DNA of 64,000 nt from Vibrio maerlii (GTDB lineage Bacteria > Pseudomonadota > Gammaproteobacteria > Enterobacterales > Vibrionaceae), in contig NZ_QRHC01000002.1 in the NCBI RefSeq assembly GCF_003415655.1, positions 186,008 to 250,007 of the forward strand, in the 5' to 3' direction. Under the pieces are notes generated by a model. The model was not told the DNA's origin, made no database searches, and saw only the letters and a program-made list of their open reading frames with translations. The position numbers were made by a program, and so were the translations under genes. Shown piece by piece: positions 38,669-48,291 of the stretch (positions are counted from its first letter, which is position 1; each line of letters begins with the position of its first letter).

Positions 38669-38749
38669 GGTCTGTGACCTAGGTCATGCAAGTTGCCTTT
38701 GTCCAAGAAGATTAAAACAAAAGCAACTTACCGTAATGATTAAGCTTAG

Positions 38750-39625
38750 CTACCAGGCGTAAGTTTCGATAACGTTCTTTTTCGCCATTGGGTTGTGAGC
38801 AATATGCTTATTGATATTATCTAGAAATGGCTTGCGTGCCTCTGGCCAAATACCGCGCATCGTCGCGATGTTGTTGCCATGATCTCCCCAGTAGAAACAT
38901 GGAAAATCATCCATATTTTCAAGAAGATATTTTTCTTCCTCAAGGATTTGCAGTGGCGTAGGCAGAATAAACTCACCCGCATTCACTTCACGCTCCAATT
39001 GGCTACCAGGCTGGATAGCAAGTGCCATTGGCGCAATCGCATCCGGTCGCATGATATTCAGCAAGCTGGTTGTATTCTCTGCGTGTTCTCGTGAGCGCTC
39101 TTTGCCGCCTAATCCAAAAATGAAAGAGGCCAATACTTGTATGTTCGCTTCTCTTGCCATTTCCATACCTTGAATCGCATGCTCACGCGTCATCCCTTTT
39201 TTAATTCGCTCAAGCACGATAGGGTCGCCCGATTCCAATCCTGAGTATGCTGTGGTCAAGCCAGCATCTCGAAGCTCTTTTAACTCCGCAATACTTTTAC
39301 GACGAAAATCATTAAAGCCAGAGTAGAGAGCCAGATGCTTTAACTCTGGGAAAGTCACTTTAATTTGGTCAAGAATCGCCAATAACTTTTCTGTGCGCAT
39401 CGCCATCACGTTACCGTCAATCAAGAAGATGGATTCAACCTTAGGATAGATAGCACGCGCTTCCGCGATATCTTTAAAGATGTCTTCAAGTTCTCGCACC
39501 TTAAAGCGCTTGTCATCAAACATGGTGCAGAACGTACACTGGTTGTTGCTGCAGCCCAATGTGGTTTGAATCAGAACACTCTCTGCTTCCATCCAAGGAC
39601 GGTAAATTTTACCTTCGTAGTGCAT
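38750..39625 (-). CDS. Radical SAM protein
   Basis: 291 residues. Cysteines lie in GCSNNQCTFCTMF, a CX4CX2C-like spacing near residue 25, wider than the CX3CX2C norm in its first gap. LIDGNVMA, TAYSGLESGD and ASFIFGLGGKERS are the usual SAM-binding strand ends. The C-terminus has no extra cysteine cluster. Function unknown; it does not belong to the anSME group seen at 7342. It stands alone with a 336-base AT-rich gap upstream in which I see only promoter-like sequence. Confidence 0.85.
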   Translation of the reverse strand: MHYEGKIYRPWMEAESVLIQTTLGCSNNQCTFCTMFDDKRFKVRELEDIFKDIAEARAIYPKVESIFLIDGNVMAMRTEKLLAILDQIKVTFPELKHLALYSGFNDFRRKSIAELKELRDAGLTTAYSGLESGDPIVLERIKKGMTREHAIQGMEMAREANIQVLASFIFGLGGKERSREHAENTTSLLNIMRPDAIAPMALAIQPGSQLEREVNAGEFILPTPLQILEEEKYLLENMDDFPCFYWGDHGNNIATMRGIWPEARKPFLDNINKHIAHNPMAKKNVIETYAW

Positions 39626-39962
39626 TATAAGCTCCTCAGCTCAGTGTTGAATTTCGAGCCGCAGAGTCTAACGATGTGTCCTGTGGTTGATAATATCGAT
39701 TAATCTGAAGTCAGTGTTAAACATATCTAAATAATGCGGTTAATTTAGTCCACTTTACCTTCAATTTAGGAAATAAACTTCCCTAACTGAGAATCAAACA
39801 ACGAAAGTCGATTTAGAAAGTTTGAATAATAGAAGCCCGTTATTATAAAGAAAATCTTAAAACTGATTCAGCCTTTACCCCCATTATCAAACTCAAAATC
39901 TTGCCTATACTGAAGCCATACAAATCGCAACACATCACAAGACAATACAGAGGTTAACTCCT

Positions 39963-40949
39963 ATGAAAGCTACAGTTATTCGCAAGTTCGGTGGTACAGA
40001 AGTATTTGAATCAGCAGAGATTACAAAGCCAGAAGTAAAAGCTGGTCACGTGCTTGTTAAGGTAGCGGCATCAAGTGTCAACACAATCGATATGATGCTC
40101 CGTGAAATGGGTGAAGCCCTGCCATTCCATCCTCAACTACCGGGGGTTCTTGGTATGGACTTCGCGGGTACCGTTGAGGCTGTAGGCGAAAGTGTAACCG
40201 AATATGCCATCGGTGATGAAGTATATGGTTGTGCGGGTGGCCTAGGTGATCTGCAAGGTTCACTTGCGGAATACATGACTGCGGATGCTGATCTGATTGC
40301 GCACAAACCAAAGAATATCTCAATGCGTGAAGCAGCTGCACTCCCTCTGGTTGGTATCACTGCTTATGAAGGCCTAGTGCGTGCTGGTGTAAAAGCGGGT
40401 CAAAAAGTATTGGTACACGGTGGTGCGGGCGGTGTAGGTCATGTTGCTCTGCAAGTAGCAAAACACTTTGGTGCCGAGGTATACGCGACGGGTACGGCAG
40501 GCGAGAAAGTTGACCTAATTAGCGAGCTAGGTGCAACCGCGATTGATTACACTTCTGAGTCTGTCGCTGATTACGTGGAAAAATACACGTCTGGTGTTGG
40601 TTTTGATGTGGTATTTGACTCGGTGGGTGGTGCAAACCTTAACAACTCTATCGAGGCAACAAAACTTAACGGCCAAATCGCTACAACGCTTTCGATGCAT
40701 GAACAAGACCTGACCATGGTACACATGAAAGGCCAATCACTTCACGTGGTATTCATGCTGTTACCAATGATTTACAACGTCGGTCGCGCAGAACACGGTA
40801 AGATCTTAAAAGCGTTAGCGGAGATCGTTGAAGTCGGTGGTCTAAAGCCGGTTCTAGATAACCAAGAGTTCAGCTTAGAGCAAGCTGGAGATGCACACGC
40901 TCGACTTGCGAGCGGTCAAGCGATTGGCAAGGTAGTGGTGAACATCTAA
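39963..40949 (+). CDS. Quinone oxidoreductase-type medium-chain dehydrogenase
   Basis: 328 residues. MDR fold with N-terminal GroES-like domain (GVLGMDFAGTVEAVGESV) and NADPH-binding motif VHGGAGGVGHVALQVAK (residues ~145-161); ends ASGQAIGKVVVNI. It lacks the Zn-binding residues of alcohol dehydrogenases, so it is a Zn-independent QOR-type reductase of quinones or enones. It is followed by a terminator and then the MATE/LysR pair. Confidence 0.92.
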   Translation: MKATVIRKFGGTEVFESAEITKPEVKAGHVLVKVAASSVNTIDMMLREMGEALPFHPQLPGVLGMDFAGTVEAVGESVTEYAIGDEVYGCAGGLGDLQGSLAEYMTADADLIAHKPKNISMREAAALPLVGITAYEGLVRAGVKAGQKVLVHGGAGGVGHVALQVAKHFGAEVYATGTAGEKVDLISELGATAIDYTSESVADYVEKYTSGVGFDVVFDSVGGANLNNSIEATKLNGQIATTLSMHEQDLTMVHMKGQSLHVVFMLLPMIYNVGRAEHGKILKALAEIVEVGGLKPVLDNQEFSLEQAGDAHARLASGQAIGKVVVNI

Positions 40950-40970
40950 CTCCTCCTAAGTTGGTGTTTT

Positions 40971-40998
40971 GAGGCCTACCCAGTAGGCCTCTTTCGAT
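40971..40998 (+). terminator. Intrinsic terminator of the oxidoreductase gene
   Basis: GAGGCCTAC and GTAGGCCTC form a 9-bp stem followed by TTTCGATTT. Confidence 0.8.
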
Positions 40999-41037
40999 TT
41001 CCATCCCTGTATCTCACATCTAAGGTAACCGCCTGTC

Positions 41038-42387
41038 ATGTCATGCATATCACCCACCCTAAAGCTTGTCATCGAAAGAACACTACCGCTGACCGTCGGT
41101 ATGTTTGCTATTATGTTGGTGCAGCTTGTGGACTCGATTTTTATCGGCATGTTAGGGATAGATGAGCTTGCGGTACACGGTATTACCTTGCCATTTCAAA
41201 CCGCATTAATTGGAGTACAAGTGGGAATCGGTGTTGCTGCAACATCGTTAATTTCACGAGCTTGTGGTGCTGGAGAAAGCGACAAGTCCAAAGCGCTTGC
41301 AACCATCACTGCATTGGTCGGTACCGGTATTGTGGCTTTGATTTGCTTGGGCTTATGGCTTTCAAGAAGCTCTATTCTCACCACCTTTGTCACCAGTGAC
41401 GTCACGCTCGATCACTTTCAAACATTGCAAACGATTTTCAATGTTTATTGGCCGGTTTGGTTGTTAAGTGCAACTTCGGTTGCGGCGCTGTATCTATTGA
41501 GCTGTGTTTATCGTGCCAATGAAGATACCAAGACAACGGGTAACATGTTTTTGCTCGCCAGTATCATCAACTTGATTCTCGACCCACTACTCATCTTTAC
41601 CTTTGACTTAGGCATTATTGGCGCCGCTATCGCCTCAACAATGGGTTATCTAACTTGTGTCATCTACATGGTGATCAAAGCGAAAAAACTAGCTTGGTTT
41701 GGTTCGCTTGCAAAGTGCTTTAAGACCTGGAGTTACCTAGTAGAACTCGCTCGAATGAGCGCGAATACCATCATTAATCAGCTCCTGCCTTCGGTCAGTG
41801 CATTTATCTGTATGGTGTTAGTCTCACGCATCAGTACCGACTCCATTGCTTTTTGGAGCTTACTATCACGTATGGAGAGCTTTTTATTGGTGTTCACTCT
41901 CGCACTGACGATGTCGGTTCCACCAATGATTGGTCGCTACCTAGGTCAGAAACAGCACTCAAAGATCAATGCACTATTGATCACCACCGCTAAATTTTTA
42001 TTGATTTTCCATACAGCAATGGCATTGGTGTTGGCAGGCAGTGCCAAGCTGATCATTCCACTTATCAGCTCAGAAGCTCAAATCCAAGATTGGTTTGCAG
42101 TCGCACTGTGGGTGATTCCATTTAGTTACGCACCGCTAGGGCTATGTATGCTGGTCGTTTCAGTATTTAATGCGCTCGGAGCACCGCGCCAAGCGTTGCT
42201 CGTTTCTATGGTTCGATTGATAGCGCTGTATGTTCCTGCTATTTGGATCGGTGCCTCAACGGGCAATATCTTACACGTTGTTTATGCTGCCACCATTGCG
42301 AACACACTGGCTGGCGTATATGCTTGGCACAGGCTCAAAATCCATACCAATCGCACGGCTGCGATAACAAAACTCGTTGAAGCATAA
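41038..42387 (+). CDS. MATE-family efflux transporter
   Basis: 449 residues with 12 predicted transmembrane helices in two homologous bundles, the MATE pattern of two repeats with MLVQLVDSIFIGMLG at the start and an N-lobe/C-lobe break around residue 225. It exports cationic compounds in exchange for Na+ or H+. A LysR gene begins 12 bases after its stop, so the two are co-transcribed and the regulator probably controls the pump. Confidence 0.92.
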   Translation: MSCISPTLKLVIERTLPLTVGMFAIMLVQLVDSIFIGMLGIDELAVHGITLPFQTALIGVQVGIGVAATSLISRACGAGESDKSKALATITALVGTGIVALICLGLWLSRSSILTTFVTSDVTLDHFQTLQTIFNVYWPVWLLSATSVAALYLLSCVYRANEDTKTTGNMFLLASIINLILDPLLIFTFDLGIIGAAIASTMGYLTCVIYMVIKAKKLAWFGSLAKCFKTWSYLVELARMSANTIINQLLPSVSAFICMVLVSRISTDSIAFWSLLSRMESFLLVFTLALTMSVPPMIGRYLGQKQHSKINALLITTAKFLLIFHTAMALVLAGSAKLIIPLISSEAQIQDWFAVALWVIPFSYAPLGLCMLVVSVFNALGAPRQALLVSMVRLIALYVPAIWIGASTGNILHVVYAATIANTLAGVYAWHRLKIHTNRTAAITKLVEA

Positions 42388-42399
42388 GGATATTTATCA

Positions 42400-43293
42400 G
42401 TGAATATAGAGCACCTCCGTCTATTTGTCCGAGTGGCTTCGACGCACAATATTAGCCAAGCGGGTAAAGAGCTTGGCTTATCTGCACCTGTGGCAAGCAT
42501 GCACATCAGCAAGCTAGAAGAGAGCATGGGGGCGCGGCTTATTCACCGAACGACGCGCAAGGTCTCTCTCACCGAAGAGGGCGAAGCCTTACTACCTTAT
42601 GCAGAAGAAATCATTCACAGTGTTGATGCGGCAAAATCATCTGTTGGTTCAGGTAAAGCCTGTCCAAAGGGGACATTGCGTATTAGCGCACCAGCCTCTT
42701 TTGGTCGCATGCACTTAATGCCTGCGCTCAAGGGGTTTCTCGCTCAGTACCCAGATTTGTCCATCGATATTCGCCTAACAGACTCAATGGTAGATTTAAT
42801 TGAAGGTGGATTCGATGTGGCGATTCGTAACGCCGAACTGAAAGACTCAACTCTGATTGCTAAGAAACTAGCAACGGATAAACGCATCATGTGCGCCTCT
42901 CCAGAATACATTGAAAAATATGGTGAGCCTAAATCTCCATCCGACCTTAAGAATCACCTATGCATCAACCAAACAGGCTTGGATTCTTGGACATATACGA
43001 CCCCTTACGGCACTCAAAATGTCAAAGTGAAGGGTAAGATTAAAGTCGATCATGGTGAGGCTGTGAGAGATGCCGCTGTTGATGGCCTGGGCATAGCGAT
43101 GTGTGCCACGTGGATTGCCTACCAGCACCTTAAGGAAGGGACACTGGTGACCATTTTGGATAACTATCCATTGGTTGATGAAGCGGCTATTTGGGCGGTA
43201 TATCCGAGTTCTCGTCTACTTGCCCCCAAAGTTCGTGCGTTTATCGATTACTTCTCTGACTACTATGGCAACCCACCCTACTGGGATAAATGA
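42400..43293 (+). CDS. LysR-family regulator, co-transcribed with the MATE gene
   Basis: 297 residues beginning with a GTG start preceded by AAGGA. The helix-turn-helix lies at residues ~15-45 (ASTHNISQAGKELGLSAPVASMH), followed by a full substrate-binding domain. The close spacing after the MATE gene suggests co-regulation. A decayed second LysR gene lies immediately downstream on the other strand. Confidence 0.93.
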   Translation: MNIEHLRLFVRVASTHNISQAGKELGLSAPVASMHISKLEESMGARLIHRTTRKVSLTEEGEALLPYAEEIIHSVDAAKSSVGSGKACPKGTLRISAPASFGRMHLMPALKGFLAQYPDLSIDIRLTDSMVDLIEGGFDVAIRNAELKDSTLIAKKLATDKRIMCASPEYIEKYGEPKSPSDLKNHLCINQTGLDSWTYTTPYGTQNVKVKGKIKVDHGEAVRDAAVDGLGIAMCATWIAYQHLKEGTLVTILDNYPLVDEAAIWAVYPSSRLLAPKVRAFIDYFSDYYGNPPYWDK

Positions 43294-43299
43294 CTACTG

Positions 43300-43563
43300 T
43301 TAATCATCCAGCGGCCACTCATGTTCAGATACTAGCTCATGTTCAATTAAACGGGAGCGAAGCTGATTGATGGTCGATTTGAGTTCATCACGGATCAATC
43401 GGATCGCCGGAGAGATTAACTGACGACTCGGCAATACCAACCACATTTCGGTCAGTGGTATCTGACAATCAACCAATATCCTCTCTAATCGGCCCGCGAG
43501 TAAATCTTCTCCAACATCAATAGCAAAAGTGAAGGATTGAGACGCAATGAACCAAAATATTGG
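43300..43563 (-). pseudogene. LysR-family regulator fragment (C-terminal remnant)
   Basis: The minus strand encodes an open frame of 87 residues whose end is a LysR substrate-binding C-terminus: VGEDLLAGRLERIL, then TEMWLVLPSRQLISPAIRLIRDEL, ending in a stop at 43300-43302. An in-frame stop lies just upstream (past 43563) and there is no start codon or DNA-binding domain, so this is a truncated remnant. It is convergent with the intact LysR of the MATE unit and lies upstream of a sulfatase gene. Confidence 0.8.
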
Positions 43564-43676
43564 TTATATAAATGGTAGCTAGTTAACTTATATTCATACC
43601 CTGTAGTCCTCGAAGTTTCGAACACTTTGTTACTGTGAGTCGGTAAAGATTTAGAGTGAAACGAGAGGACAGTTCA

Positions 43677-45224
43677 TTGAACAATATAACTAAAACAACA
43701 CTGGCTTTAGCAACATTAAGCGTTGCTCAAGGTGTTGCAGCAGCAGACCAACCAAACATTCTTGCTATTTGGGCGGATGACCTAGGTTTCTACAACACTA
43801 GCGCATACAACCGTGGCATGATGGGTTACGAAACACCAAACATTGATCGAATTGCACACGATGGCGCAATCTTCACAGACATGTACGCACAGCAATCTTG
43901 TACTGCTGGCCGTGCTGCATTCATTACAGGCCAACACCCTTTCCGTACGGGTCTATTGACTATCGGTATGCCTGGCTCTCAGCACGGTATTCCTGATTGG
44001 GCCCCAACAATCGGTGACACACTGAAGCAAGAAGGTTACGCGACCGCTCAGTTTGGTAAGAACCACCTAGGTGACCAAGATAAGCACCTTCCAACTAACC
44101 ACGGTTTTGACGAATTCTTCGGCAACCTTTACCACCTAAATGCGGAAGAAGAGCCAGAAACATACTTCTACCCGAAAGACCCAGAGTTCCGTAAGCAATA
44201 CGGCCCTCGTGGTGTTATCAAAGCAACAGCTGACGGCAAAATTGAAGATACGGGTCCACTAACACGTTCTCGTATGGAAACAATCGACGAAGACTTTACT
44301 GAAGCGGCAGTGACGTTCATGGAGAAATCTGTGAAAGAAGATAAGCCTTTCTTCGTATGGTACAACTCAACGCGTATGCACGTATGGACTCGTCTGAACG
44401 ACCACTACGATGGCATCACAGGCCAAGGTATCTACGCCGACGGTATGCGTCAACTTGATGATAACATCGGTGTTCTACTGGATACGATCGATCGTCTAGA
44501 AGTCGCAGACAACACCATCGTTATCCTATCTACGGACAACGGTGCAGAGAAATTCACATGGCCTGACGGCGGTACTTCTCCATTCCACGGCGAGAAAGGC
44601 ACTACTTATGAAGGTGGTATGCGCGTTCCACAAATCGTGAAATGGCCTGGCGTTATCGAACCTGGTTCAGCAGTTAACGCAATCATGTCTCAAGAAGACT
44701 GGCTACCAACACTGGCAGCGGCTGCAGGTAACGACGACATCGTTGAAGAGCTAAAAGAAGGTACGACGCTTAACAACAAAGAGTGGCGTGTTCACCTAGA
44801 TGGCTCTAACTTCAAACCTTACTTTGAAGGCAAAGAAGAAAAAGGTCCTCGTGAAACCATCATGTACTTCTCTGCAAATGGTGAGCTAAACGCCGTTCGT
44901 TGGAACGATTGGAAAGCAAGCTTTGCAATGATGGAAGGTGACATGCAATCAGCCGTTCGCCAAGCTCCAGCATGGGCTTCAATTACGAACCTACGTATGG
45001 ACCCGTTTGAAACCGCAGCGAAAGAATCTGGCATGTACACTCGCTGGATGATCGACAACATGTGGCTATTTGTTCCAATGTCTCAAGAAGTGGGTAAATT
45101 CCTATCGACACTTGATGGCTACCCAATGCAACAAGGCTCTGGCTTCAGCGCGGCAACCATCAACTACAACACGCTGAAAATGCAGAAGATAATGCAAAAA
45201 ATGCAGCAGCAAGGCGCTCAGTAA
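43677..45224 (+). CDS. Cys-type sulfatase, exported
   Basis: 515 residues when started at the TTG at 43677, which has GAGAGGA at 7-8 bases and gives a clean Sec signal peptide (NNITKTTLALATLSVAQGVAA). A GTG at 43656 is the longer alternative. The metal site is ADDLGFYN (Asp34, Asp35) and the formylglycine signature C-T-A-G-R is at Cys75-Arg79. Ala in place of Pro is tolerated in many relatives. Cys can be converted by either an FGE or an anSME; the nearest maturase is the one 35 kb away. Divergent-oriented LysR is convergent at its 3' end. Substrate unknown. Confidence 0.92.
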   Translation: MNNITKTTLALATLSVAQGVAAADQPNILAIWADDLGFYNTSAYNRGMMGYETPNIDRIAHDGAIFTDMYAQQSCTAGRAAFITGQHPFRTGLLTIGMPGSQHGIPDWAPTIGDTLKQEGYATAQFGKNHLGDQDKHLPTNHGFDEFFGNLYHLNAEEEPETYFYPKDPEFRKQYGPRGVIKATADGKIEDTGPLTRSRMETIDEDFTEAAVTFMEKSVKEDKPFFVWYNSTRMHVWTRLNDHYDGITGQGIYADGMRQLDDNIGVLLDTIDRLEVADNTIVILSTDNGAEKFTWPDGGTSPFHGEKGTTYEGGMRVPQIVKWPGVIEPGSAVNAIMSQEDWLPTLAAAAGNDDIVEELKEGTTLNNKEWRVHLDGSNFKPYFEGKEEKGPRETIMYFSANGELNAVRWNDWKASFAMMEGDMQSAVRQAPAWASITNLRMDPFETAAKESGMYTRWMIDNMWLFVPMSQEVGKFLSTLDGYPMQQGSGFSAATINYNTLKMQKIMQKMQQQGAQ

Positions 45225-45238
45225 AATGAGAACCTAGC

Positions 45239-46156
45239 CTACGAATTAAAGCCCCACTGGGGCTTTTTTTCTGACACTTTAATAATCTTGTTTCTAAACC
45301 ACTGATGCGCGGAATCGGTATTTCGGCTCTTATGCCAAAGCAAATAACTTCTTCCTAAGTTAGATTCAAACGGCAGTGGCGCAAATCGAAAGTTATTCGC
45401 AGCATTCACGGTTTCTAATACCGACATCGGGGTGATGCAGATCATATCTGTGCCATGCACCATATTCAGCATCTCTAATGCCCCTGGGGCTTTTCGAGCA
45501 ACCTTACGTTTATGAGCGTAAGTCGATGCGATGCCCAGAGGGGAATCATCACTGTTCCACATACTGTGTAGAACATGATTTTCCGCCAAAAACTCATCCA
45601 AAGAAATCTTGTCTTTTAGGCGTGGGTGGCTTTGGTCAAACGCTACCACCATTGGCTCTTCGGTCAACTCAGCACATTCAATAGCAGGGTTAATCGTTGG
45701 CGAATGGGAGATACACAGGTCATAACGATGCTGTCGTAAATCCATCACGATATCGCCGGTATACAGAGGGTCGATATTAATCCCGAGATGAGGCGTTTCA
45801 TGATACAGAGAATCCGAGACTTGCTTCATAACCGAATACACCGCCCCACTGATACACGCGACATTAAATGAACGCTCAAGCTTTGATGGGTCGAACTTTT
45901 TCTTTTCTGGAAACGTCGATTCAAACGAGTCATAAGCCAGCTTGATTTGCGGATAGATATCGTTGCAGAAACTGCTTGGACGATACCCCTCCTTAGTCTT
46001 GATAAACAGCGGGTCATTATATGTTTCCTTGAGTCGACGCAATGCTTTACTGACCGCAGGCTGAGAAACACCAAATCGCTTAGCGGTGTTCGAAATCGAT
46101 AGTTCGTCCATCATCACGATGAAATAAGGAATTAAACTAAAATCTGTATTCTTCAT
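45239..46156 (-). CDS. LysR-family regulator next to the Cys-type sulfatase
   Basis: 305 residues with the DNA-binding domain at the N-terminus (MDELSISNTAKRFGVSQPAVSKALRRL) and a full effector domain. It is convergent with the sulfatase gene and its last codons contain the sulfatase terminator (45248-45270), so the two transcripts overlap tail to tail. Regulatory link to the sulfatase is plausible but position-based only. Confidence 0.93.
   Translation of the reverse strand: MKNTDFSLIPYFIVMMDELSISNTAKRFGVSQPAVSKALRRLKETYNDPLFIKTKEGYRPSSFCNDIYPQIKLAYDSFESTFPEKKKFDPSKLERSFNVACISGAVYSVMKQVSDSLYHETPHLGINIDPLYTGDIVMDLRQHRYDLCISHSPTINPAIECAELTEEPMVVAFDQSHPRLKDKISLDEFLAENHVLHSMWNSDDSPLGIASTYAHKRKVARKAPGALEMLNMVHGTDMICITPMSVLETVNAANNFRFAPLPFESNLGRSYLLWHKSRNTDSAHQWFRNKIIKVSEKKPQWGFNS
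45248..45270 (+). terminator. Sulfatase terminator inside the LysR 3' end
   Basis: AAAGCCCC-ACT-GGGGCTTTTTTT, a 7-8-bp GC-rich stem with a T7 run. It encodes the last residues of the convergent LysR gene on the other strand. Confidence 0.88.
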
Positions 46157-46307
46157 ACTCTACTCTTCGCCAGTTACTTGGGCATGCACAACTCAATCTA
46201 CAGGCATGAGCGAAAGTCATCATCAATGCAGACACTTACAACCTGTAGTTAATGTGGCGATAGAGTACATAACTTTTAGTTAAAAAAAATACCGGTTCGG
46301 CTCTCAT

Positions 46308-47183
46308 TTACCCATAGCAAGCTGAACACTCTTCCGGGGTGAAACTATCCGTCCCTTGTCGATTAGCAACGTGTTGGTTACCGGCTTCTAGCCCCATCAA
46401 ATAACCGATGTCGAGCAACGAACGATTTCGCGTGAGGCGCTTAACCGGGAAGTCTTCTGGTGGCGCGATCACTCGAATCTTAGCGTCACTTGGTGGGAAA
46501 CGGATAAACTCCAACGCTTCGTTATACCGAGTCGCACGTGTCTTTAATGTTTCCGCGACTTTCGGGTTATCAGATAAAAGACGCTTCATGATCCAATGGC
46601 TTGATGACTCTGGCATGTTGTAGCTCAATGGGTGAGACAAGATCACTGTGATATCGCGAGCCCCACGGCGATACGCTTCTTTCACTGGAATAGAATCCGC
46701 TACCGCGCCATCAGTGTAGCAGCCGCCCGAAAAACAAGGTGTTTGCTTGTACGCGACAGGCAGTGCTGTGGTTGCCTCCATCACATCTGGCATGTTGTCT
46801 GGCGTTACTCGAAAGTAATTCGCCAACCCAGATTCAATATCCGTGGTCGCTGCGTAGAACGGGATATTATTGAAGAGAGTTTTGGAATCTAGCGGAAAGG
46901 CCTGCAGCGAAGTATCGCTCAGCCATCTTACGTCAGTAAGGTTACCACCTTTAGCAAAGCGACCTAGATTATAGAACTCCTTCGATACACCGAGCTGAGT
47001 AATGATCTGGTAACTGCGCTTCTTCTGTTTGGACAAGTAGCCAAGCAAGTTTGAAGCACCAGCGGACACACCAATCGCAAAATCAAAGGGTTGGTGTTCT
47101 TGTTCAATAAAGGCGTCCATGACTCCTGCGGCGAAGATACCTCGCATTGCTCCACCTTCAACCACTAACGCTGTACTACTCAT
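46308..47183 (-). CDS. Patatin-like phospholipase (YjjU-like)
   Basis: 291 residues, cytosolic (no signal peptide). Oxyanion motif EGGAMRGIFAAG (residues 9-20), nucleophile Ser40 in GVSAG and catalytic Asp158 in CYTDGAVADS. This is the small bacterial patatin group that hydrolyses lipids or acyl esters. Distinct from the exported type Vd patatin at 35010. Confidence 0.9.
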   Translation of the reverse strand: MSSTALVVEGGAMRGIFAAGVMDAFIEQEHQPFDFAIGVSAGASNLLGYLSKQKKRSYQIITQLGVSKEFYNLGRFAKGGNLTDVRWLSDTSLQAFPLDSKTLFNNIPFYAATTDIESGLANYFRVTPDNMPDVMEATTALPVAYKQTPCFSGGCYTDGAVADSIPVKEAYRRGARDITVILSHPLSYNMPESSSHWIMKRLLSDNPKVAETLKTRATRYNEALEFIRFPPSDAKIRVIAPPEDFPVKRLTRNRSLLDIGYLMGLEAGNQHVANRQGTDSFTPEECSACYG

Positions 47184-47324
47184 TTCTGCTACTCGTTTAC
47201 TTAAAACCTTCCTCTATAATAATGAGTGCGAACAATAGGTGATATTCGATTATTTTTATTACTTTGATAGGTGATACCTAACAACACTTACCAAAAAACA
47301 AATATCAAAAAACAAATACCAAAC

Positions 47325-47344
47325 AACCGCCAAAAGGCGGTTGC
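47325..47344 (-). terminator. Intrinsic terminator after the DUF726-type gene
   Basis: CAACCGCC-AAAA-GGCGGTTG with an 8-bp stem, followed on the minus strand by TTTGGTATTTG. Confidence 0.7.
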
Positions 47345-47367
47345 TGTAGGGGATGTTTGTTCAGACC

Positions 47368-48291
47368 TTATTTACGTAAGTGCAGCAGCTTTAACTTGTC
47401 TTCATCAAGCATAGCAAGCTCAGACTTAAGAAAGTTTCCTAACTCTTGTTGCTTAAACTTAGTATGACCAGAAGCATACTCAGTGACATCAAGGTTCAGT
47501 GTGTGCTCATGCTCGTCCATAACCGGAGTCAGCCCGGCAGGCTCATGGTTCCATAGAGTGCCTGCTTTGTAGACGCTCCTAAGCACGTAATCTTTGGTCG
47601 ACATACAGTTGATCAATTTAAGATCTGAATGCTTTTCGAGCAACTCTTCCCATTGCTCATCTTCACTGGATACCGCTCCTGCAAATACATACGCTACTGA
47701 CACTAAATTTGGTGTTGTTAGTTCATTGAGGGTATGTCGAACAATACGCCCACCGAGAGAGTGCCCCATAAGAATACAGTTCTCGAACTCTTTATGCTGC
47801 TCTAGGTAGCTTGATAATGCGAGCGCAACGTGGCGGGTTTCGTTGAACGAAGTTTTCCAATGTCCCATCACTTTGTCGACCAGATAAGCACCGGCTGTCG
47901 CGATCATGCCTAATAAGTTGCTACGCGCCATCAGCATAGCGGCAAAGCCTATTTTTCCGTGCCCTGTCGGGATAATTGGAACAACACCCTTATCAAAGAT
48001 CATATCTTTGAGGTTGCCCGCCTTCCACTTGACCTGAATAACTTGATTGTCGGGATAGAGGTTATCAACGACTTCAAGCCAATCTTGCGCCGACTCTTCT
48101 TTTTCGCTCATGAATCCATTGATGACGAATACGGCAGGTAAACTGCCTTCTCGTACCTTTATCAGCTCACAAGATGGTGTGCTTCGTGGTGTTAAATCAT
48201 CAGCAGTCAGTTCGCTGAGTGAATCTTTTAAGCTCTTAACTAGGGCATTCACATCAAACCCTGGGATGACGGCTTTAAACTTATTCAGCAT
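47368..48291 (-). CDS. Alpha/beta-hydrolase of DUF726 type
   Basis: 307 residues with a lipase-type nucleophile elbow (CILMGHSLGGR near residue 175) and flanking helices characteristic of DUF726-like hydrolases: FVINGFMSEKEE near the oxyanion site and a long C-terminal lid. Substrate unknown. Its ATG overlaps the stop of the helicase gene by one base (TAATG), so the two are translationally coupled although functionally different. Confidence 0.75.
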   Translation of the reverse strand: MLNKFKAVIPGFDVNALVKSLKDSLSELTADDLTPRSTPSCELIKVREGSLPAVFVINGFMSEKEESAQDWLEVVDNLYPDNQVIQVKWKAGNLKDMIFDKGVVPIIPTGHGKIGFAAMLMARSNLLGMIATAGAYLVDKVMGHWKTSFNETRHVALALSSYLEQHKEFENCILMGHSLGGRIVRHTLNELTTPNLVSVAYVFAGAVSSEDEQWEELLEKHSDLKLINCMSTKDYVLRSVYKAGTLWNHEPAGLTPVMDEHEHTLNLDVTEYASGHTKFKQQELGNFLKSELAMLDEDKLKLLHLRK

